A stretch of 64,000 nt of DNA. Origin: Emiliania huxleyi CCMP1516 (Eukaryota > Haptophyta > Isochrysidales > Noelaerhabdaceae). The stretch's first letter is position 1. Every line of letters begins with the position of its first letter. The notes under the pieces are model-generated. The model searched no databases. It saw nothing but the letters and a program-made list of their open reading frames with translations, and was not told the DNA's origin. The position numbers were made by a program, and so were the translations under genes. Shown here piece by piece: positions 54,683 to 63,429 of the stretch. The stretch spans positions 177,655-241,654 of the forward strand of contig NW_005198965.1 in NCBI RefSeq assembly GCF_000372725.1, given 5' to 3'.

Positions 54683-55772
54683 TCAGCACTGCGAGAGGTG
54701 TCGCGGATGGGCGCCGAGGCCCCGCACGGTGAGGCTGGTCGGCCGTGCCCACGGCAGCCGAGGCAGCTTCCACGGCTCCGCCCTGCCCTTGGGCAGCGCG
54801 CGCTCCCACGCATCCCTCGCCGAGCGCATCGCGCCGCCCAGCCCGAGCGGCCCTCCCCCCCCCTGCTGCTGGCGCAGCTTCGCCCACTCGCTCACCGCCT
54901 CGTTGTTGACCCAGATAGTCGCCTATGACGGGGGAGGCGTCCGGCGTCCGGGAGGGGCCGCCCGGGAGGGGGGAGGAGTCTGGGAGGCGTCTGGGAGGCG
55001 TAGCGAATCTCCTGCTTGACGGCCGTCTTGGAGAGGAGCGCGTACACGGGCGCAGGCACCCACTTGCGCAGCTTTGTGTCGCAGCTGTAGTAGACGCGGC
55101 AGCACTGCCGCCCGCGCGGCTGGATGTACCTGTGAGGGGCGGGGCCAGCGCGGCGCAGTCGGCGGAGGCCGTGGGGGCAACGGAAAGGATTCACACGGCG
55201 TCGGCGGCGCGCGAGGAGCGCGTCGCACGGCCGGCGCTGGCGGGGAGGCGGGCGGGGTGCTAGGTCGTGCACCAGTAGCCAACCGAGTCGTCGAGGTCAG
55301 ACTCGCGCTCATAGTCGAGGTTCCAGACGACGCAGCCCGCCTCGGGGTCGATCTGGTGGCTCATAAAGTAGCGGAACTTGAGGTGCAGCGCGTGGATCCG
55401 ATACTCGCACCGCACCTCCTCCGTCCCGTCCGGCCGCCCCTCCCGCTTGTACACGTGGCACGCGTCGCACCCCTTGACCATCCGCGGATACGCGGGAAAG
55501 TCGCCGATGCGGTCGAGCACTACGTCCTTGGGCGCGGCGACGTCACGCACCATGAGCAGCCGCCGCGCCCCGCCCTCCCGAGACTCGTCGGCCGGCCTGT
55601 TGGAGATGACGCGCATGATTGTTTTGCCGTCGGCGAGCTCCTCCTCGTCCTCCCGCGAGAGCAGGACGGTGGGAGGGCCGAGGACGTAGGGCGAGAGCTT
55701 GCCGCCGTGAGGGTGGGGAGCGTCCGGGTTCGCCGCGAATGCGCCGCCGAGGAGCAAGATGAGTGCGAACAT
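54683..55772 (-). CDS. START/SRPBCC-fold lipid-binding protein with signal peptide
   Basis: Three exons, 55772-55273, 55129-55000 and 54922-54683 (289 residues); introns GT-AG and GC-AG. The signal peptide is MFALILLLGGAFAANP. The middle has the START-like order: RRLLMVRDVAAPKDVVLDRI, YPRMVKGCDACHVYKREG, YRIHALHLKFRYFMSHQID, VVWNLDYERESDLDDSVGYW, then YIQPRGRQCCRVYYSCDTKL and a C-terminal helix with YALLSKTAVKQ. The fold binds a lipid or other hydrophobic ligand. The joint YW|YIQP and the final helix ATIWVNNEAVSEWAKL support the splicing. A shorter version ending at 55261 would lose the last two strands and helix. Confidence 0.75.
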
Positions 55773-56187
55773 CACCCCTGATGGCTGCGTTTGCCGACAC
55801 CGCTCCGCTGATGTCGGAGCCCGCTGGACGCGTTTTTCTTATTTTTTGAGAGCGCCTTCGTTTTTATAGTACAAACCCAATGGTCCCTTGGGAGCGTTGT
55901 TAATAGTACAAACCCAATGGTCCCTTGGGAGCGTTATTTTTTCCTTTAGAGGCCGAGAATTCTTCTCTCCTCCCCGGTTTGTGTTCTTTGTTGTCTTTAG
56001 TGTTTTGTGTTTGTTGTCTTTAGTGGCCTTCCTTGGAAGCTGCTGAAAGGCATAAACAAAGAAAACAGACACGGAGGGGTGGGAGCACGCGCCACGCAGG
56101 AGGGCTTAAGGGGAGAGGAGAAAGATACAAAACAAGAACACAAACCGCACTCTCTCGCATGCATTACAAGGGACACTCTGTCATGTC
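55773..56187. other. Divergent intergenic region with a direct repeat
   Basis: A 31-33 bp direct repeat (TAGTACAAACCCAATGG.. to ..GGGAGCGTT) occurs at about 55867-55899 and 55904-55936. T-rich repeats TTGTTGTCTTTAGTG follow at about 55990-56025. No gene. Confidence 0.6.
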
Positions 56188-57999
56188 ATGTCGGGGAGGA
56201 CAAGAGTCAAGACAGATCCACCGAGCATGGACAGCCTCAGAACCCGAACCCGAGCCGGCTGCCGATCACTCCCCCACCGGCGATCATCCGGCAGCGCTTG
56301 CCCGATAATTCGCTTGCCCTTCCGCCACCCCGCCCCCCAACACGCCGTCCCCTTCCACGACGAGGAAGAGGAGAGCGAGGACGGCGCCTTCGACATCTCC
56401 ATCGGGTCGTCGACTTGCGCCGTCGCCGTCGCGTCGCCGGCGGCGCGGGAGGAGCCGACGCTCCCCGATGGCGCCGCGGCGTCGCCGTGGTCCGCTGGGT
56501 TCGCCTCTCCGCAGCCATTCCACCTTGGCTCAGGAGTTCTCGCGTCCCCCATCGCCTTGTCGGGCGGCGGAGGCGCATGCAGCAGCCCGTGGCCTGCGCC
56601 CTACATCATTTACGGCGGATCACAGGCCGCCGCCTCTCGGTCGCCTGAGATCCACTCCGAGACCGCCGCGCGCGACGACTGCCACTCCGCGCACGCTGAG
56701 TGCCGCCCCGGGGACGAGGAGCTGCGCCGGTGGGTCCGGCAGGCTCTTGGGGAGGTCTGCGCCGCCGTGCGCGCGATCCTCTCCGACTCGCCGCACGCCG
56801 ATATGGTCGCGGCCATGCTCTTGCTCGAGGCCGGCTGGCAGGGCGAGGCTCTTGCCGGCTGGGAGTGCGAGGCCGGCTGGGATTGGAGGCTCTGGCCCGC
56901 CGAGGTTGCAAGTCTCGAGCGCGTTCGGGCGGCCGCCCACGGCTTCTGGCACGGCGAGCTCGGTCTCCCTGCCACCGTGCTCCGCCTCGCTCGGTACGAG
57001 GCCGCCGAGCGTGGCGTCGAGGCGCTGCAGGGCGTGTGGCGTGGGCGCCTCTGCCGCATCCGCCTCGCTCGGGAGCGGGAGGATCTCCGCCTCGCTCTCG
57101 AGGCCGCTGCCACCGGCGTCCTGCAGCGCATCGGGCGAGGGTGCATCGGGCGCTCGCGGCACGCCGCGTACAAGGCGGCCGCGCGCTCTGTCGCCGCTGT
57201 CGCCGCGCTGCAGGGCGTGTGGCGTGGGCGCCTCTGCCGCATCCGCCTCGCTCGGGAGCGGGAGGATCTCCGCCTCGCTCTCGAGGCCGCTGCCACCGGC
57301 GTCCTGCAGCGCATCGGGCAAGGGTGCATCGGGCGCGCGCGGCACGCCGCGTACAAGGCGGCCGCGCGCTCTGTCGCCGCGGTTGTCACGCTGCAGGGCG
57401 TGTGGCGTGGGCACCTCTGCCGCACCCGCCTCGCTCCCCTCGCGGCCCACCTCGCTCGCGCCCGCCTCGCTCGCGAGGCCTCTGCCACCGGCATGCCGCC
57501 TTCGGCCTGCGGCTCCCTCGGCCGCCTTGGGTCGCCCGTCGAGGTGGTCGACGCCTCACAGTGGCTGCTCTTCTCCGGCGTCGCCCTTGTGGGGCTCTTC
57601 CTTTTGCTCTGGATGATCGGCGTTGGCTGGGCGCCACTCCTCGCGCAGCCCGCGCTCGCGCTCGCTGGCCTGTGGCGAGGGGGGCTTCGGGAGGCGGCGC
57701 AGCTGGAGGGGCCATTGCGGTGGGCGCCGTCGCTGCCGTCGCACGTCACCGTCGGTGCGCCACCATTTGCGATACTCACCGCCTTCCTGGCGGCTGCCTA
57801 TGCGCTCCACCTCGCGTACCTGGCCGGGGCTCTCTCTCTCGTGCGACGTCTCGCGCGTGGGATTGTGCGGCTGCCTGGACTGGTGCGGAGGACGCCTAGG
57901 CTCACCGCGCGCACCGGACGCGTCGCGTTTCATGTCGTCGGGGCGCTGGCGCTGCCAACGATTGCAAGTCGAAGCGCGACGTGCGGCACCCTGGTTTAG
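56188..57999 (+). CDS. IQ-like motif membrane protein with tandem modules
   Basis: Open frame of 603 residues. Residues 1-150 are low complexity with an acidic patch (DEEEESEDGAFD). A Trp-rich helical part follows (EAGWQGEALAGWECEAGWDW). Then three copies of LQGVWRGRLCRIRLA alternate with LQRIG.GCIGR.RHAAYK, both resembling IQ motifs (calmodulin-binding); the unit is about 60 residues and the first two are almost identical in DNA (about 57019-57195 and 57208-57375). Two membrane segments follow (WLLFSGVALVGLFLLLWMIG; AILTAFLAAAYALHLAYLAG). The frame ends 95 bp before recognisable copia sequence, so the tail may be truncated by the insertion. Calmodulin binding is inference. Confidence 0.55.
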   Translation: MSGRTRVKTDPPSMDSLRTRTRAGCRSLPHRRSSGSACPIIRLPFRHPAPQHAVPFHDEEEESEDGAFDISIGSSTCAVAVASPAAREEPTLPDGAAASPWSAGFASPQPFHLGSGVLASPIALSGGGGACSSPWPAPYIIYGGSQAAASRSPEIHSETAARDDCHSAHAECRPGDEELRRWVRQALGEVCAAVRAILSDSPHADMVAAMLLLEAGWQGEALAGWECEAGWDWRLWPAEVASLERVRAAAHGFWHGELGLPATVLRLARYEAAERGVEALQGVWRGRLCRIRLAREREDLRLALEAAATGVLQRIGRGCIGRSRHAAYKAAARSVAAVAALQGVWRGRLCRIRLAREREDLRLALEAAATGVLQRIGQGCIGRARHAAYKAAARSVAAVVTLQGVWRGHLCRTRLAPLAAHLARARLAREASATGMPPSACGSLGRLGSPVEVVDASQWLLFSGVALVGLFLLLWMIGVGWAPLLAQPALALAGLWRGGLREAAQLEGPLRWAPSLPSHVTVGAPPFAILTAFLAAAYALHLAYLAGALSLVRRLARGIVRLPGLVRRTPRLTARTGRVAFHVVGALALPTIASRSATCGTLV

Positions 58000-58094
58000 A
58001 GTGCTTCGCCCCTGCGATCAGCCACAGCAACTGGAAATGCCAGACTCGCGACCTCGTGCGTGCCGAGATCACGAGATGTCCAATACCACTCCGG

Positions 58095-59480
58095 CGCCGC
58101 GGCGGTACTTCGCGCTCGACATTGGGCAGGCGTTCCTCAAGGGAGAACCCGGCGAAGGCGAGCAATGCTACCTCCGCCCTCCGCCCGGCTTCCAGAGCCG
58201 CGATGAACGTGGTGTCCCGCTCGTCTGGAAACTGGGGACGCCGCTGTATGGACAAGGAGACGCCGGCCGCATATGGTATCGGACGCTGCACAAACAGCTG
58301 GTGAACCAGGGCTTCGCCCGCTGCGAGAGCGATCCGTGCCTCTTCGTGAAACGCTACCCAGGGGGGGCGTCAATCGAGCTATCCACATATGTCGACGACT
58401 TGTTTGTCACTGCTGATGCAGCCGCGCCAGTGGAGCAAGAGATCGAGGCGTTGCGTGCAAAGTTCAACGAGATTACGGTGCGGGAGAATCCAGACTACTT
58501 CCTTGGGATGAATATCGAGTACATTGACCGAGGCATTATCCGCCTGAGTGCTTCCAGCTATGCGACTACGCTAGCCAAGCGCTACGCCTCAGTCGTCGAT
58601 GGTCGTGATGCACCTTCCCTCCCCAGTGACGCGTCGCTGGTGAAGGCCTACGAACGAGCCCTCGATCGGGAACATATCCTTCCGGCGGAGCGGGTGGCGC
58701 AGTACGGGTCAAAGGTTGGGAGCCTCATCTACCCTGTGCCGTGCGCTCGTCCCGACTGCGCCGTCACCGTCGGGCTACTCGCTCGTGCTCTCACCTTCCC
58801 CACCGAAGAACTCGAGCGGTGCGCCGACGACTGTATTCGCTACTTTGCAGCGACTGCAGACCAGGGGGTCACTTTCGACGGTAGCAAGGGGGGACGGCTC
58901 GTCGCCTACTCCGACTCGGATTGGGCCGTCGTTCACTCCACCACTGGTTACTGCCTGATGCTGGCTGGCGCACCGATCCGCTATGCGAGCAAACGCCAGC
59001 ACTGTATCGCTCTCTCGTCTACCGAGGCTGAGCTCATGGCGGCCTCGCAAGCGGCGACCGAGATCGCGCACACCCGGGAGGTGCTGGCCGAGCTTGGCAT
59101 GCCCCAAGATGCGCCGACCGAGCTGTACGTGGACAACAGTGGTGCAGAGGCGCTGGCACGTGAGCGCAAGGTCACGCACAACTCGCGGCACATTTCTCGC
59201 CGCTACTTCAAGGTGCGCGAGTACCAGACAGATGGGCTGCTGACAGTGAAGCACGTCAACACTTCCGAGAATCCGAGTGACGTGCTCACCAAGCCACTCC
59301 CGCCTGCTGCCTTCCGCACCCACGTGTCCTTTCTGATGCCTTAGCTCTCTGTGTCGCGTGTGCTCCCCTCGCATGCGAAGTGCCCCGAGCCGGTGTCGTG
59401 GCAAGGGGGGTGTTAGCGAGTGGAGAGTCGTGTGCTCCAGCGCCTGAGTGCTGGGGCTGTGTGATGCATATGTCACGCCC
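58095..59480 (+). mobile_element. 5'-truncated Ty1/copia retrotransposon (RT end, RNase H, start of LTR)
   Basis: Reads reverse transcriptase from the RYFALDIGQAFLKGE motif, through LPPGF-like PPPGFQS, LYGQGDAGRIWY, STYVDDLFVTA (the catalytic DD) and DYFLGMNIE, then RNase H (AYSDSDWA, IALSSTEAELMAASQA, SRHISRRYF, NPSDVLTKPLP), ending at a stop at 59344. Gag, protease, integrase and the 5' LTR are absent. A purine tract (GGCAAGGGGGG, 59400-59410) is followed by TGTTAG at 59411, the expected start of a 3' LTR; its right end is not defined. The coding part is free of stops for 416 codons, so the loss is recent. Confidence 0.85.
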
Positions 59481-59519
59481 TTTCCACGTGGCATGCCACG
59501 TGGAAAGTAGTGCGTGACA
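59473..59519. repeat. Palindrome inside the presumed copia LTR
   Basis: Near-perfect inverted repeat: GTCACG..CTTTCCACGTGGCA paired with TGCCACGTGGAAAG..CGTGAC. It may be the LTR's own regulatory hairpin or an unrelated small element. Confidence 0.7.
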
Positions 59520-59891
59520 TTGAGTTCGTGCGTCCTTAGCGCGCGTTTTCCGTCTGAGGATTGAGTTACAAGCACGATCCACGCTGAGGCGGGACGTGTG
59601 TGCTTTCACGCTCTACACTCTACATCCTCTTCACCCTCCCTCCCTCAGGAGGCCCTTGCTTGCCGACGGGAACCCAGGGTACCCAGCCGCCCCAGCTGCC
59701 GTCGGGCAGGTGAGAAAGGTGTGGTGCTAGCCGTCCCCATGTTACCCCCTGGGCGTCTGCTTCTTCCTATCCCTCGTTGTCAGTAAAAAGAAAAAAACTC
59801 GAGAAAAACAATCGCGTGACTCCATCTCCTCCTCCGGCCTCAAGGAGCGCTTGAAGCAGCTTTTCGGGAGCCTCGGTCCCGCCTCATCAAC
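59520..59891. other. LTR remainder and 5' flank of the next gene
   Basis: Non-coding. Contains a pyrimidine tract (59620-59650) and an AAAAAGAAAAAAAC run (59785-59797) about 100 bp before the next ATG. Confidence 0.4.
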
Positions 59892-62477
59892 ATGCTCGCA
59901 TCCGCCCTCCTCCTGTCTGCGCCCGCTGCGGCAGCCACGCCTTCGAACGCCCGCGTGTGGGCCACCGACGCGCTCATGGGCGCCGTCGAAGCCGGCCTGA
60001 AGCCCGTCATCGCCGACGTGGTCTGCGGGATCCCGATGGATAAGCTGCTCGGCCACGAGTCTATCGAGGAGGGCCCGGTCGCTATCGACGTCAAGTCCTT
60101 TGCCCTGTCGCGCTGCTCGGTCGGCGGCATCTCCGTGCGCAACCAGCCCGACGGCCTGCTCGTCAAGGTGTCGGGCATCTCGGCGCACGCAGAGGGCAGC
60201 TCCCTCGCCAAGCAGGCCGGCTGCACCTTCATGTGCTACGACCCGATGGACGCCTCCTTCTCCGCCGAGCTGTACGACTCTGAGATCACGATGCTCATCT
60301 CGCTCGGCGCGGCTCGCGGCGTGCCCGATTTGGCGGCGCGCTACGTCAACACAAACTTCCAGATGCGCAACATCCAGCTGCACGAATTTAAGGGCGTCTC
60401 CCTCTTTGCAAACATGATCACCGGCGTCATCGGCAAGGTGACCAACCGGATCGCCAAGAAGAAGGTTGGCAAGGTCATCGGCACGCTTGGCGACGTGCTT
60501 CACCACCTGCCGCTGCACCACCTGCCGCTCGGCGAGCCGCTCGCAACGGTCCTTCCCCGCGCCGGCCACCTCATGCTCGACGCCGACGTCACCTCCATCG
60601 GCTACAAGAAGCCCGCGTGGGTCATCGACATCCTCACCGTCCTCTCCTCGCCGCCGGCGGTGGGCGCGCGCTCCTATCCTTACGCGCCGACCGCTCTCCC
60701 GAGCGCCCCGCCGGTGGAGCACCGCTCGCAGCAGCTCATCGCCACCGTGACGCCGTGGACCATCAACGAGGCGCTCTTCGCGCTCGAGAAATCCGGACTC
60801 CTCACCCTCCCCGTCACCTCCGAGGCGCACGGCCAGTCCGTGCCGCTCACCTTCTCCACCTCGCCCTCGCTGAGCGTGGTGGGCGACCGCGCCGAGCTCA
60901 CCCTCGCCAACGTGGTCGCCGGCCCAGCCTCGCGCACCAACTCGACCCTCACCATCGGCGGCACGTCCCCCACCCTGCTCATCGACGGCCACGTTGCCAA
61001 GGCGCGGTGGAGCGGGCACGCCGACGCCTCCCTCCGCGTCTCCGGCTGCGGAGCTCGCCAGCTCTCCTTCCGCGCCGCGCCCGCTGCCGGCTCAGCCGCC
61101 GCGGCCGCCGGCAAGGGTGAGGTGGCCCTCGAGATCAAGTCGGTGCAGGATGCGCCGTGGTGGGAGGTGCAGTGCGACTCGGCGGGCGCGAACCTCGTGC
61201 TCGACGCGCTCGGCGTCGAGAACGTGCACAAGTCGGTCGCCTGCGCGGCGACGGCCCTCGAGGCCTTCGACACGTCGGGCAGCGTCCCCGCGTCCGAGAC
61301 GCTCTCCTGCCTGCTCGACGCGTGGGCAAACAAGCTGGACCTTGTCTGGGGCATCGTCAACAAGCTCGACGCCCTGCGCCCGCCCGGCTTCCCCGACGTG
61401 CTCTCCTTCCTCTGGGACGGCCTCGTCGAGCTCATCTCCCGCGAGGGAGTCGGCGACGCCGCCGCCGTCACCGCCTGCGTGCAGGACCGCTCCCCGACCG
61501 CCCGGCTGTCGGGCATCTACCGCTGCCTCCTCGACGCGACCGCGCCGGCGATTGACAAGGCCTTCGCCTCGGCGGCCGACCTGCGCACGATCCTGCTCAC
61601 CCCCGAGCTGAACGCGCTCGTCGACGCGATGGCGAGCGGCGAGGCGTCGACTGCGGCGCCGGACGTGCTCGCCGCCCTCAACGGCGTCCTCGCGGGCCAG
61701 AGTAAGCCGCTGCAGCAGGTGGCGGACGACGCGATGGCGGTGCTGCGCGACCTGCTCGCCGCGTCGCACGAGTCGGCCGGCGAGGAGCGGACGCAGGCCG
61801 TCGTCGGCACCCTCAAGCGCCTCGTGAAGGTGGCGTGGTCGGCGCTGCAGCAGGTCGACGTCGCCGTGGACGGCGCGCCCATCGGAGGATCGTACGACCT
61901 CTCGCAGCTCAAGGCGGTGGCCGAGGCGGCCAAGGCGGACCTCGAGGCCGGAAGCGCGTTTGCCTGGACCGTGCGCGCGGCCGACGCCGACCTGGTCGGC
62001 ACGTACACGCGCTCGTCCGTCTCGTACGTCGCCCACCCTCCCGCCTCGCTCGAGGCGGAGATCCCGCTCGGTGTCCTCTTCTCGACCGCCTCGCGGCTCG
62101 CACGCGAGACGGCGCTCGGCCAGATGGCGCTCGGCCGCCAGGGCGGCGCGGACGGCACTTCGGCGGGCTCGATGCGCGTCGGCTTCACCTCCTCCGCGTC
62201 GGGCATCGAGGGCAAGGCGCAGGCGGACTGGCGCGCCGTGCTCCGCGCCGCCGTCGCTGTGGCGTCCCCTCGCGCGGCGCACGTGATCGACATGCTCCCC
62301 GGCTGGGTGACCAAGTGCGTGGCCGGCTGGGCGCAGGGGTCCTTCTGGGGCTCGGCCGACGTTGAGGTGCAGGGGCGCAAGCTGCTCGCCCTCGAGAGGG
62401 AGGCCTTCGACGCCCTGACCGCCGGGCAGTCCATGCTGGCGGAGCACACTGCGGCGGACGGCTCGTTCCACTGGTAG
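59892..62477 (+). CDS. Large secreted protein of unknown family
   Basis: Single exon, 861 residues, unusual in an intron-rich region. The signal peptide is MLASALLLSAPAAAATPS. The N-terminal 200 residues have alternating strands and helices (GPVAIDVKSFALSRCSVGG, LLVKVSGISAHAEG, MLISLGAARG) that recall the lipid-binding TULIP/BPI fold, but this is only a visual impression. The rest alternates strand-rich parts (LTFSTSPSLSVVGDRAELTL; STLTIGGTSPTLLIDG) with helical ones (HKSVACAATALEAFDT). No transmembrane segment, no catalytic motif, Cys sparse. It follows the copia relic by about 400 bp and codon use matches the host genes. Confidence 0.7.
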   Translation: MLASALLLSAPAAAATPSNARVWATDALMGAVEAGLKPVIADVVCGIPMDKLLGHESIEEGPVAIDVKSFALSRCSVGGISVRNQPDGLLVKVSGISAHAEGSSLAKQAGCTFMCYDPMDASFSAELYDSEITMLISLGAARGVPDLAARYVNTNFQMRNIQLHEFKGVSLFANMITGVIGKVTNRIAKKKVGKVIGTLGDVLHHLPLHHLPLGEPLATVLPRAGHLMLDADVTSIGYKKPAWVIDILTVLSSPPAVGARSYPYAPTALPSAPPVEHRSQQLIATVTPWTINEALFALEKSGLLTLPVTSEAHGQSVPLTFSTSPSLSVVGDRAELTLANVVAGPASRTNSTLTIGGTSPTLLIDGHVAKARWSGHADASLRVSGCGARQLSFRAAPAAGSAAAAAGKGEVALEIKSVQDAPWWEVQCDSAGANLVLDALGVENVHKSVACAATALEAFDTSGSVPASETLSCLLDAWANKLDLVWGIVNKLDALRPPGFPDVLSFLWDGLVELISREGVGDAAAVTACVQDRSPTARLSGIYRCLLDATAPAIDKAFASAADLRTILLTPELNALVDAMASGEASTAAPDVLAALNGVLAGQSKPLQQVADDAMAVLRDLLAASHESAGEERTQAVVGTLKRLVKVAWSALQQVDVAVDGAPIGGSYDLSQLKAVAEAAKADLEAGSAFAWTVRAADADLVGTYTRSSVSYVAHPPASLEAEIPLGVLFSTASRLARETALGQMALGRQGGADGTSAGSMRVGFTSSASGIEGKAQADWRAVLRAAVAVASPRAAHVIDMLPGWVTKCVAGWAQGSFWGSADVEVQGRKLLALEREAFDALTAGQSMLAEHTAADGSFHW

Positions 62478-62661
62478 AGAGGCTGCGGGCGCGGCGCTGT
62501 GGCGCCCACCCTCCTTCACCCTTGCTCGCGTGGAGGCCCCCTCGCTCTTGGAGGCGGAGGGGCGAGCTGACACGCAGCAGGGTGTGTCTCGGTGTGAGAG
62601 ATCCGCTCACCCCCCGGCCCATGCACACGATATACGGGGGGGGGGGGGGGGGGGCAAGATA
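62478..62661. other. Intergenic with long poly-G run
   Basis: A G-run of about 18 (62637-62654) precedes the ankyrin fragment. No gene. Confidence 0.4.
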
Positions 62662-62664
62662 TGC

Positions 62665-62883
62665 ATGAACACACCCGCCGTCGTGCGCTGCCTGCTGCGG
62701 GCGGGCGCAGACGCGGCGCGCACTGTTGACGGCAAGACGGCGCTGCAGTGGGCCATGGAGTTGGAGAAGTTTTGTCTACTGTTTCTTGAATTCTTGAATA
62801 ATTCACTTGAACGTGTTGTACATATGCAGCTCTCAAAAGCTAATTTACGGCCCCCGCGTCCGCCGGCAGCACGATTGTCGTAG
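62665..62883 (+). pseudogene. Ankyrin-repeat fragment
   Basis: Reads one ankyrin repeat (VVRCLLRAGADAARTVDGKT, then ALQWAMELE) and then unrelated sequence to a stop at 62883. No other repeat is nearby. Probably a relic. Confidence 0.45.
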
Positions 62884-63429
62884 GCGCGTGTGAGCTCAAA
62901 GAGCAGCAGGTGTGTGTCTCCAATGTTTTTTTTTCGCCTCGGGGTTGCAGTCGCGAGTCGGTGTGTGACCGTGTTAAGCAAGTATTTACCTGGTCAAGAA
63001 CAAGCAAGCGGCAGGCGGCCTCTTCAGCTCGGCCACATGAACCCATGGGGGTGCCTGTGTCGCCTAGCTTGTGCCCGACACTCCAAAAGAATTTAAACAA
63101 AACAACTCTCTCTTCACAGTAGACTAGGTAGGTAGGTAGAAAGGTGAAGAAAAGCCACGCTCGGACTCGACAGGTGCAAAAAAAACGCAACCGCTCCCGG
63201 GTATTTGCAGACCGACACGTGGCCGCATATATGTATATATACCACGTCCGTATGGGCTGCACAAGCCAAACCACGCTCATCACAGCTTGCCACAGTGTGG
63301 CCCCTGGCAGTGGTAAGCCATTCTTGGTGTACCAGCTCACAGGAGGGCCGCTTGAACACGATTGTTAGACGGCGTGAAAAATCAAGTATTCGTGAGATAC
63401 GGGTATTTGACAGCCGGGCCCCCACATCG
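62884..63429. other. Intergenic, 5' flank of the GBP-like gene
   Basis: AT-richer than its surroundings. A 28-bp element at about 63088-63116 (AAAAGAATTTAAACAAAACA then ACTCTCTCT) recurs at 8546-8576. TAGGTAGGTAGGTAG lies at 63125-63139 and TATATGTATATATA at 63227-63240. Confidence 0.5.

Noticed and set aside
57623-58094. Copia polyprotein starting inside the IQ-like gene
   Set aside because: The frame is open but protein-like copia sequence begins only at the reverse transcriptase motif near 58095; upstream is the other frame of the host gene.
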